DNA from: an uncultured Bacilli bacterium
GTDB taxonomy: Bacteria; Bacillota_I; Bacilli_A; RFN20; CAG-826
Direction: 5' to 3'
NCBI GenBank assembly: GCA_934162685.1
Contig: CAKPJO010000107.1
Coordinates: 1-5,608, forward strand
Length of the DNA stretch: 5,608 nt
Part shown: one piece after another, positions 1 to 5,608 of the stretch
Layout: each line of letters opens with the position of its first letter
Position numbering within the stretch: position 1 is the first letter of the stretch
Notes under the pieces: generated by a model
What the model saw: only the letters and a program-made list of their open reading frames with translations
What the model was told of the DNA's origin: nothing
The model's database searches: none
Translations under genes and position numbers: made by a program

Positions 1-1176
1 GGACATGGGTCTGGTAATTATATTTCGCGTTTAATTGGTGAACATCAAATAGATAAGGCTAAAAAATATGCAACGATAGGATTTGTATTGTCTTTTTCTT
101 TTGGGCTGTTACTAACTATTTTCGGATTAATATTTTTAGAGCCTTTAGCAAAGTTTTTAACCGCTAATAAAGATGAATATGTTTATTTATACGCAAAAGA
201 TTATTTGTTTTGGATTTTGCTTGGTGCCCCATTTATGACCTCATCTAACACTTTAAATAATCAATTAAGGTATCAAGGCAATGCTTTTTTAGCAATGCTT
301 GCTATTAGTTCTGGCGCAATATTAAACATAATTTTAGACCCTATTTTAATTAAACAATATGCAGTTTATGGTGCGGGTATGTCGACATTTGTAAGTCAAA
401 TACTTGGATTTGGATTACTATATATATGCACTACTAAACGAGATAATATTCATATTAATTTAAAATATTTCACATTAAATAAAGAAATTATTGGTGTCAT
501 TGTTAATGGTGGATTTCCATCTTTAGCTAGACAAGGATTAAATGCTGTTTCTGTAGCGGTTTTAAACTTTGTAGCAATAAACTTTTCTGTGGATTCTTTA
601 GCGGCTATGACAGTTGTTAATCGTATTATGTCTTTTGCAATATCTGTCGCTATTGGTATTGGACAAGGGTTCCAACCAGTATGTGGTATTAATTATGGCG
701 CTAAACAATATGGACGTGTTAAAGAAGGATATTTCTTTACTACCTTCTTATGCACAATTACACTTATATGTTTTGCTTTAGTAAGTATTTTCTTTGGTGG
801 ATCTTTAATAAAATTATTTGCAAATGGCAATCAAAATTTAGAAAATTATGATGAATTTATGAAAGTTGGTAAAGAATTATTAATTTATCAATCAATTGGC
901 ATACCTTTATTTGGGCTAAATACTGCAACTAACATGATGCTTCAAACAACAGGAAAATCAGTTAGAGCTACAATACTTGCCATTGGAAGACAAGCTTTAT
1001 TTTTTATACCAACACTATTTATATTCCAAGCATTATGGGGACTTAAAGGTGTTGAGTTAGCTCAAATGGTTGCAGATATTTTGTGCTTTATAGTGGCAAT
1101 TCCTTTAGCAATATCGTTCTTTAAAGAACTAAAAATAGAAGACGAACCAAAAGAGCAAAAAAAAGCAACGGTCTAA
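1..1176 (+). CDS. MATE family efflux transporter, 5'-truncated by window edge
   Basis: This is an integral membrane antiporter of the MATE family (MepA/NorM-like), which exports drugs or other organic cations in exchange for Na+ or H+. Frame 1 is open from the first base to TAA at 1174-1176, giving 391 visible residues; the family is usually about 440-460, so roughly 50-65 N-terminal residues lie outside the window. The visible protein opens with GHGSGNYISRLIGEH, the typical MATE segment after the first helices, and continues without a break through the TTG at 88, so that TTG is not the start. Other family marks are NIILDPILI (about residues 109-117), GGFPSLARQGLN (about 170-181, opening the second half) and GQGFQPVCGINYGAKQYG (about 221-238). 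Many hydrophobic helices follow and the protein ends in a charged tail. The substrate cannot be read from sequence. It is convergent with the ABC operon and looks functionally unrelated to it. Confidence 0.93.
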   Translation, partial: GHGSGNYISRLIGEHQIDKAKKYATIGFVLSFSFGLLLTIFGLIFLEPLAKFLTANKDEYVYLYAKDYLFWILLGAPFMTSSNTLNNQLRYQGNAFLAMLAISSGAILNIILDPILIKQYAVYGAGMSTFVSQILGFGLLYICTTKRDNIHINLKYFTLNKEIIGVIVNGGFPSLARQGLNAVSVAVLNFVAINFSVDSLAAMTVVNRIMSFAISVAIGIGQGFQPVCGINYGAKQYGRVKEGYFFTTFLCTITLICFALVSIFFGGSLIKLFANGNQNLENYDEFMKVGKELLIYQSIGIPLFGLNTATNMMLQTTGKSVRATILAIGRQALFFIPTLFIFQALWGLKGVELAQMVADILCFIVAIPLAISFFKELKIEDEPKEQKKATV

Positions 1177-1189
1177 AATCGTTGCTTTT
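1161..1189 (-). terminator. Intrinsic terminator of the ABC operon, overlapping the MATE stop
   Basis: The arms AAAAGCAACG (1161-1170) and CGTTGCTTTT (1180-1189) form a perfect 10-bp stem around a 9-base loop. Read on the minus strand, the second arm runs into eight consecutive T's (down to 1157), a classic intrinsic terminator lying 10 bases after the ATPase stop. Read on the plus strand, the T-run is only the four T's of the stem, followed by A's, so termination of MATE transcripts here would be weaker. The left arm encodes the last residues of the MATE protein and the MATE stop codon sits in the loop. Confidence 0.88.
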
Positions 1190-1199
1190 AAAAACAAAA

Positions 1200-2312
1200 C
1201 TATTTTTTGATTTCAAGTTTTCCGTCAACTAAGCGGTTAGTGGATTCTTTATCAAATAAGATAATTCCATTTCCTTTAAAATCAATATTTACTTTTTCAT
1301 CAACTTTATAGTCGATAATACCAAATACAACGGATGTTAATATATCGTTTCCTAGATTAACTTTAACTGTTGTTTCCATACCAGCCGGTAAAGTAGAATA
1401 TACTTTAGCGGGTAATCCTTTTTTAGTAATTTCGATATATTCTGGTCTAATACCTAAAACGATGTTTTCATTTTTTAATTCAAACGCATTAATTGGAGTA
1501 AATACTGTTTCAATATCGTGGAATTTTATTAAATATGTACCATTTTCTAATTTTTTTGCTGTTGCTTCAACAAAGTTCATTGCAGGATTACCAACGAAAT
1601 CAGCAACAAATAAATTGTTTGGTTTAGCATATACAGTCAATGGTGGATCATATTGTTGTAATAAACCATTTTTCATTAAACATACTTCAGTAGCTAAAGT
1701 CATAGCTTCTAATTGATCGTGTGTTACATAAACAAATGTCGAATTAGTTTCAGTATGTAATCTTTTAAGTTCTGTACGCATTTCTAAACGAAGTTTAGCG
1801 TCCAAGTTACTTAATGGCTCATCCATAAATAGAACTTTTGGATTTGGAGCAAGAGTTCTAGCAATAGCTACACGTTGTTGTTGTCCTCCAGATAATTCAC
1901 TAGGATAACGAGCAACGAACTCTTCAATTTTAAGCATTTTTAATAATTCTTCAACACGAGCTTTAATATCTTCTTTTTTCCATTTTAGATTTTCTAATCC
2001 AAAAGCAATATTTTGATATACAGTCATATGTGGCCATAAAGCATAGTTTTGGAATAAGAATCCGACATTTCTTTTAGCAGGAGATATATTTATACCTTTT
2101 TCTGAATCAAATACAGTTACTCCATCAATAATAATTTGACCACTAGTAGGTGTTTCTAGACCTGCAATCATACGAAGAGTAGTGGTCTTACCACATCCGG
2201 AAGGACCTAGCAAAGTTACGAATCCACGATCTTTAATAGTCATATTTAAATTATCGACACCAACAAATTTTCCCCATCTTTTGGTAACATTTTTTAAAAT
2301 AATTTCTGGCAT
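1200..2312 (-). CDS. ABC importer ATP-binding subunit (MalK/FbpC/PotA-type, with TOBE-like C-terminus)
   Basis: This is the cytoplasmic ATPase that powers the importer encoded upstream. All nucleotide-binding motifs are present and intact: Walker A GPSGCGKTT (residues 36-44), Q-loop Q88, signature LSGGQQQR (140-147), Walker B VLFMDEP with catalytic E165, D-loop SNLD (168-171) and switch H198; W13 fits the A-loop aromatic. The C-terminal part (about 240-360) carries FVGNPAMNF (239-247) and GIRPEYI (287-293), typical of the regulatory TOBE/OB region. The FVGNPAMNF stretch resembles sugar-importer ATPases such as MalK/MsmK (FIGSPxMNF) more than PotA; this is recalled family knowledge, not an alignment. 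The length of 370 residues is normal. The ATG start has AGGAGG 8 bases upstream, and only 4 bases separate it from the permease stop, so translation is probably coupled. The stop is TAG. The substrate cannot be assigned from the ATPase alone. Confidence 0.95.
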   Translation of the reverse strand: MPEIILKNVTKRWGKFVGVDNLNMTIKDRGFVTLLGPSGCGKTTTLRMIAGLETPTSGQIIIDGVTVFDSEKGINISPAKRNVGFLFQNYALWPHMTVYQNIAFGLENLKWKKEDIKARVEELLKMLKIEEFVARYPSELSGGQQQRVAIARTLAPNPKVLFMDEPLSNLDAKLRLEMRTELKRLHTETNSTFVYVTHDQLEAMTLATEVCLMKNGLLQQYDPPLTVYAKPNNLFVADFVGNPAMNFVEATAKKLENGTYLIKFHDIETVFTPINAFELKNENIVLGIRPEYIEITKKGLPAKVYSTLPAGMETTVKVNLGNDILTSVVFGIIDYKVDEKVNIDFKGNGIILFDKESTNRLVDGKLEIKK

Positions 2313-2316
2313 ATTT

Positions 2317-4188
2317 CTAACCTCCTACACCTTTATCAATTGACGCTCCGGTTATTTTATTAACAAGTAAATTAATAGCCAAAACAGATACAATAATAAT
2401 TAAGTTGATACCATTACTAATTTGTGTACAATCATATTTTTCATAGTTTTGAAGTACCGCTGTTAAAATAGTACTAGATCCAGTTAATAATACGAATAAT
2501 GTTAATTCACGCATACAAGATACGAATGGTAATAAGTATCCTGATATGAAACTTGATTTTTGAATTGGAAATAATACTTTAACCATTCTCTTCCACCAAG
2601 GGACACCGACAATTATAGCTGCTTCTTCAATTTCATTAGATAGTTGAAGCATAGCGTTTGTTCCTGATCTAGAAGCAAATGGTAAGAATTTAATAGAACC
2701 TACTAAGATTAATAGTAATATTGAGCCATTTAAGAAACTAAATGTTTTTGTATAAGAAATAATTAAGTAAATAGTAGCAAATGACATAGCAGGAATTAAG
2801 TATGGTAAGAAAGCAACATTACTTACATAATTTGCTAACTTGCTACCACGTCTTTTGCTAACACCATATCCAACCAATATACCTAATGTACCAGCAATTA
2901 AAGCACATGCAGCGGATATTAATAAAGAATTTAGGAATGATGACCAAATTTCTTTGTTATGCAAAATACCAACAGAAGTAGTAATTGAACTTTCAGTAAT
3001 TTCTTTTGTTGTCCAATAGTAAGTGGTAAATGTTGAGAAGTCTCCAGAAGTTTCTAAGAAAGATTCTAGAGCAAATGATATTAACGGAACAATTGCAAAG
3101 AAAGCGGCATATATACAAACAATAGTAGTAACAATAGGTTTTCCTACTTTTCCTAGTTTGACTAATGAAACTTGAGATGATTTACCAGTAACGGTAGTAA
3201 ATGACCTTCGACTATTAGTAACCATTTGGTTAACCATTAAAATTGCAATACTAAATATCATTAATACTGTGGCCATAACATAACCTTGCCCTTTAAATTG
3301 GGATCCATTAATCAGTGATTTCATACCTAGCGATAGCGTCATGAACTTTACTTTGGATCCTAAGAATTGTGGAACAGTATAACTACTAACAGAGCTTGCA
3401 AATACTAATAATACTGTTGATAGTAAAGCAGGCATTACAATAGGAAGAGTAATACGACGTAATATCTTCATTCTTGAAGCTTTTAAGATAGTCGCGGCTT
3501 CTTCTAAGTTTGCGTCCATATTACGTAAAATGCCACCAATTAAAATATAAGCAAATGGTGCGTAGTGAATGCCTAAACAAATAGCACAAGGCCAGAAACC
3601 ATATACCATGGATTGCGGAACAGCAATACCAGTTATTGATTGTAACAATCCGACTTGAGCTTGAGCGCCATTTAAATATACATTATTTTTGAAAAAGTTT
3701 TCCCAGAACATGGCAATTGACCACGATGGCATAATATAAGGAAATACAAATACTAAAGAAATAAATTTTTTAGCTGGAAAGTCAGATCGCGTGATAAGCC
3801 AAGCAATGCTTCCCCCAACGCCTACTGCAATGACACAAGCAACTAAAGCCATAAGTACAGAGTTTTTAAGGGGTATATAAAATGTATTTAAGGCATAATC
3901 ATATTTTGAATAAAAGAAAATTGAATACCAGTGGTTTAAAGTGAATGAACCCAGCGTTCCTAATCGCCTTACTTCACCTTGGTGAATAATCACTGTATTA
4001 TAAATTAAGAAAATGAGAGGGACAATAACTGTTAAAGACAAAATAATTGCGAATATAACAAGAATTACATTAGATGGCTTAGAAAAGTAACTTTTTAAGG
4101 CATTTATAAATTTTCCGAATTTTGTTAATTCTTTTTTATCATCTTTATTAGGACTATTGTTCTCATTTAAAGATAGTGTTTCATCCAT
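2317..4188 (-). CDS. ABC importer permease, fused two-domain (FbpB/AfuB-like)
   Basis: This is the membrane channel of the importer. At 623 residues it is about twice a single permease, because two binding-protein-dependent transport domains are joined in one chain, as in FbpB/AfuB-type systems. A charged, Asn-rich N-terminal cytoplasmic stretch (1-38) precedes about 12 hydrophobic segments, by eye near 40-64, 108-132, 142-165, 196-220, 250-270, 303-323, 352-375, 416-440, 455-478, 486-505, 545-570 and 592-610. Each half has an EAA coupling loop that docks on the ATPase: residues 230-249 (EAATIL...ITLP) and 522-541 (EAAIIVG...LFP). The conserved Gly of the loop is present in the second half (G528) but is Lys in the first (K236). 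The ATG start has AAGGAG 7 bases upstream; the stop is TAG. Since it follows the binding protein and precedes the ATPase, it completes a one-operon importer. Iron, sugar phosphate, phosphonate or another small anion are all possible cargoes. Confidence 0.93.
   Translation of the reverse strand: MDETLSLNENNSPNKDDKKELTKFGKFINALKSYFSKPSNVILVIFAIILSLTVIVPLIFLIYNTVIIHQGEVRRLGTLGSFTLNHWYSIFFYSKYDYALNTFYIPLKNSVLMALVACVIAVGVGGSIAWLITRSDFPAKKFISLVFVFPYIMPSWSIAMFWENFFKNNVYLNGAQAQVGLLQSITGIAVPQSMVYGFWPCAICLGIHYAPFAYILIGGILRNMDANLEEAATILKASRMKILRRITLPIVMPALLSTVLLVFASSVSSYTVPQFLGSKVKFMTLSLGMKSLINGSQFKGQGYVMATVLMIFSIAILMVNQMVTNSRRSFTTVTGKSSQVSLVKLGKVGKPIVTTIVCIYAAFFAIVPLISFALESFLETSGDFSTFTTYYWTTKEITESSITTSVGILHNKEIWSSFLNSLLISAACALIAGTLGILVGYGVSKRRGSKLANYVSNVAFLPYLIPAMSFATIYLIISYTKTFSFLNGSILLLILVGSIKFLPFASRSGTNAMLQLSNEIEEAAIIVGVPWWKRMVKVLFPIQKSSFISGYLLPFVSCMRELTLFVLLTGSSTILTAVLQNYEKYDCTQISNGINLIIIVSVLAINLLVNKITGASIDKGVGG
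2321..2326 (-). promoter_or_regulatory. Ribosome binding site of the ATPase gene, inside the permease 3' end
   Basis: AGGAGG on the minus strand, 8 bases before the ATPase ATG. It lies in the permease's last codons and helps encode its terminal Val-Gly-Gly, so ribosomes finishing the permease stop almost on top of the next start. This fixes the ATPase start and suggests translational coupling. Confidence 0.85.
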
Positions 4189-4195
4189 TTTGAGA

Positions 4196-4201
4196 CTCCT
4201 T
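4196..4201 (-). promoter_or_regulatory. Ribosome binding site of the permease gene
   Basis: AAGGAG on the minus strand, 7 bases before the permease ATG and just downstream of the intercistronic hairpin's T-run. It supports the start at 4188. No separate promoter fits between the hairpin and this site, so the permease probably depends on readthrough from the binding-protein gene. Confidence 0.8.
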
Positions 4202-4206
4202 TTCGT

Positions 4207-4241
4207 AAAAATAGGTGTAGCTAGTTAAAGAAGCTACACCT
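4207..4241 (-). terminator. Intercistronic hairpin with T-run (probable partial terminator)
   Basis: On the minus strand, AGGTGTAGCT and AGCTACACCT (plus-strand 4232-4241 and 4213-4222) form a perfect 10-bp stem with a 9-base loop, followed by A and then five T's (4211-4207). It lies in the 73-base gap between the binding-protein stop and the permease start. The stem is only half G/C and the T-run is short, so partial termination with readthrough is likelier than a full stop. Such elements commonly make binding protein exceed membrane components, by attenuation or by protecting the upstream mRNA 3' end. The plus-strand side has no matching T-run. Confidence 0.72.
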
Positions 4242-4261
4242 TGTTGAAATTTAGTAATTAA

Positions 4262-5506
4262 CTATTTTTTTTCGACAGCACGTTCATATTGTTTTACGAA
4301 CATTGAAACATCTTCATAATTATTTGCAACAACTTCTGGATCTTCAATTACTAAACGTTCTTTCCACCAAGCGATTTCTTTATCATTAGATGCAATAGTT
4401 GTAGTACTATTTGTTGAATAATATCCAGCTTTTGCACCCCATGCATTTTCGAAACCAGCTTTAGATGTAATATAACTTACTAAGGCACAAGCAGCATATG
4501 GATATTTGGCATTTGCAGCAACCATTGAATACATTTTGTAGCAGAATCCACCAAATCCATTAACGACTTTTTCTCCATCAGCATCTAATTCAAGAGAAGG
4601 GAATGATAAATTTGATACATCTTCCTTTCCATAACCTTCTGTTGCTTTTAAATCTTTAATTTTATTATAGTTAACAAGTGCCATACTACCTGTTGCGCCT
4701 TTTGCAACATCTTTACAAGCAGTACCATCTGAACTATGAGCTTGAGAATTTGTTAAGAATTCCGCAATCCATTTGTAACCAATGTTTTCGTATTTTGCTT
4801 CTTTAACATATTTTTTGCCATAGAATGCTTCATAAGCTGTTTCTAATTTTTTAACCCATTCTTTTGATGTTAACATTGTTAAGAAGTTCATATTAACATT
4901 TTCTGTTGTAGGTGTTTTGAAAGAAGTATTTGAAATATGACCAGTGTCAGATTTTGTTCCTGCTAATTGCCATACGTTTGTTAAATAATTTTTAAGTGAA
5001 TGATCATTGCTAGCAGTATTATTGTTATACATAAATATTTTATTTAAATAAACTGCAGCCATAGGTGTTGTATCATCTTTAGCAATAGTAGTGCTTGCTT
5101 CTTTTGGAATGAAGTTTAATAAATATCCAGGATCAAGCATTTCTGATTGAAGCATATTACCATCTTGTAATAAAACCATATCAGCAACATACTTGTTTGC
5201 TTGGAATGCTGTTCCTAATTGATTATATAAATCTGCATCTCCTAATTTGGTGTTATTAACTTTAATACCTGTTTCTTCTTGGAATTTGGTAAGAGCTTTC
5301 TCAAGTTGTGAAGAGTTACCAAATACTTGAATAGTATTATCACCAACTTCTTCTCGAGCCTTTGCTAATAATTCCTCATAAGTTAATCCTTCTGCTTCTT
5401 CAATTGTGGAATTTTTCAAGTTTCCATTATTATTTCCACCGCCACCATTACAGCCTGTTAATAATAGTGCTCCCATGATGACTGGTAAAGCGTGTTTCAT
5501 TTTCAT
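4262..5506 (-). CDS. ABC importer solute-binding lipoprotein (type 2 periplasmic-binding fold)
   Basis: This extracellular, membrane-anchored receptor delivers substrate to the permease. The 414-residue protein starts with a short lipoprotein signal (K2, K4, hydrophobic 6-16) ending in lipobox LTGC, with C19 as the lipid-attached residue. A low-complexity Gly/Asn linker (20-29) follows. The mature part looks like an extracellular solute-binding protein of the FbpA/AfuA or family 1 type: TIQVFGNSSQLEKAL (58-72) then FQEETGIKV (75-83) form the usual first strand and helix, and VADMVLLQD (107-115) is the conserved second-strand region. The C-terminal part has GYYSTN (361-366) and WWKERLVIEDPE (380-391). 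No FbpA-like adjacent tyrosine pair is seen mid-protein; the candidate segment reads ALVNYNKI (276-283). Mature cysteines are C264, C322 and C340. The first ATG (5506) has AGGAGG 8 bases upstream, while the ATG at codon 3 would be 14 bases away. The stop is TAG. Substrate is unresolved. Confidence 0.92.
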   Translation of the reverse strand: MKMKHALPVIMGALLLTGCNGGGGNNNGNLKNSTIEEAEGLTYEELLAKAREEVGDNTIQVFGNSSQLEKALTKFQEETGIKVNNTKLGDADLYNQLGTAFQANKYVADMVLLQDGNMLQSEMLDPGYLLNFIPKEASTTIAKDDTTPMAAVYLNKIFMYNNNTASNDHSLKNYLTNVWQLAGTKSDTGHISNTSFKTPTTENVNMNFLTMLTSKEWVKKLETAYEAFYGKKYVKEAKYENIGYKWIAEFLTNSQAHSSDGTACKDVAKGATGSMALVNYNKIKDLKATEGYGKEDVSNLSFPSLELDADGEKVVNGFGGFCYKMYSMVAANAKYPYAACALVSYITSKAGFENAWGAKAGYYSTNSTTTIASNDKEIAWWKERLVIEDPEVVANNYEDVSMFVKQYERAVEKK

Positions 5507-5514
5507 TTTGATTT

Positions 5515-5520
5515 CCTCCT
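5515..5520 (-). promoter_or_regulatory. Ribosome binding site deciding the binding-protein start
   Basis: AGGAGG on the minus strand. It is 8 bases before the ATG at 5506 and 14 bases before the second in-frame ATG (codon 3, 5500), so the first ATG is preferred. Confidence 0.85.
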
Positions 5521-5554
5521 ATATTTTTCACTAAATGAAATTTTGAACATTAAT

Positions 5555-5583
5555 ATGTTACACCAGTAATCACCGTATGTCAA
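5555..5583 (-). promoter_or_regulatory. Sigma-A type promoter of the ABC operon
   Basis: On the minus strand, a perfect -35 box TTGACA (5583-5578) is followed by a 17-base spacer and TAACAT (5560-5555), a 4-of-6 match to the -10 consensus. Transcription would begin near 5548, leaving a leader of about 40 bases before the binding-protein ATG. The perfect -35, ideal spacing and position just before the first gene support it; the -10 box is the weak point. Confidence 0.72.
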
Positions 5584-5596
5584 TAAAGCGCTTACA
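5583..5596 (-). promoter_or_regulatory. cre-like catabolite operator (CcpA or other LacI-family site)
   Basis: The minus strand reads TGTAAGCGCTTTAT, matching 13 of 14 positions of the Bacillus cre consensus TGWAARCGYTWNCW; only the C at position 13 is replaced by A. The centre is the perfect palindrome AAGCGCTT, as in LacI-family operators. It abuts the -35 box, sharing one base, and is centred about 41 bases before the expected start site, a place where bound CcpA could block or in some cases stimulate RNA polymerase. A pathway-specific LacI-family regulator is an alternative binder. No regulator gene is in the window. The remaining bases to the window end (5597-5608) show nothing further. 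Confidence 0.7.
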
Positions 5597-5608
5597 ACTA
5601 AATATTAA

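Noticed and set aside
1..1176. Functional link between the MATE transporter and the ABC importer
   Set aside because: The genes are convergent on opposite strands, share only a terminator, and have opposite transport directions; nothing in the sequence ties them together.
1462..1716. Plus-strand open frame of 84 codons
   Set aside because: It lies entirely antisense within the ATPase gene, whose motifs are intact; it shows no recognisable domain, so it is a shadow frame.
2317..4188. Permease as an erroneous merge of two genes
   Set aside because: The frame is continuous with a single start and stop, and fused two-domain permeases of about this length are normal for Fbp/Afu-type importers.
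4189..4261. Possible separate promoter for the permease gene
   Set aside because: The space between the hairpin and the ribosome binding site is too short, and no paired -35/-10 boxes were found in the gap.
5526..5540. Small inverted repeat TTTCA-CTAAA-TGAAA in the leader of the binding-protein gene
   Set aside because: The stem is only 5 bp and A/T-rich, with no T-run and no riboswitch-like features; it is expected by chance in AT-rich DNA.

Overview
The window shows part of an AT-rich, low-GC Gram-positive-type genome. The signs are near-consensus AGGAGG/AAGGAG ribosome binding sites, a lipoprotein signal with a short lipobox, a TTGACA promoter element, and a site that closely matches the CcpA/cre operator of Bacillota. 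Every Trp codon in the genes is TGG and no gene has an in-frame TGA, so the standard bacterial code fits and the Mycoplasma code does not. An AT-rich member of the Bacilli/Erysipelotrichia or a related gut lineage is plausible, but the sequence does not fix the species.

Layout: bases 1-1176 (+) hold the 3' part of a MATE-family multidrug/cation efflux transporter whose start lies left of the window. It converges on a three-gene operon on the minus strand, read from right to left. The operon has a promoter with a cre-like operator (about 5555-5596), a solute-binding lipoprotein (5506-4262), a hairpin with a T-run in the 73-base gap, a fused two-domain permease (4188-2317) and an ABC ATPase (2312-1200). 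A strong intrinsic terminator follows, and it overlaps the last codons and stop of the MATE gene.

The three minus-strand genes make a complete ABC importer. The lipoprotein captures substrate outside the membrane, one polypeptide supplies both membrane halves (two EAA loops), and the ATPase drives transport. This architecture is usually annotated as ferric iron (Fbp/Afu-type) uptake. Three features argue that the cargo may instead be a carbon compound such as a sugar phosphate: the cre-like operator, a MalK/MsmK-like stretch after the ATPase nucleotide-binding domain, and the absence of an obvious FbpA-type tyrosine pair in the binding protein. The intercistronic hairpin probably sets binding protein made in excess over permease and ATPase.

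There is no mobile element, CRISPR array, RNA gene or clearly new system in the window. It is a coherent, mostly ordinary transport locus with some interesting regulatory detail.
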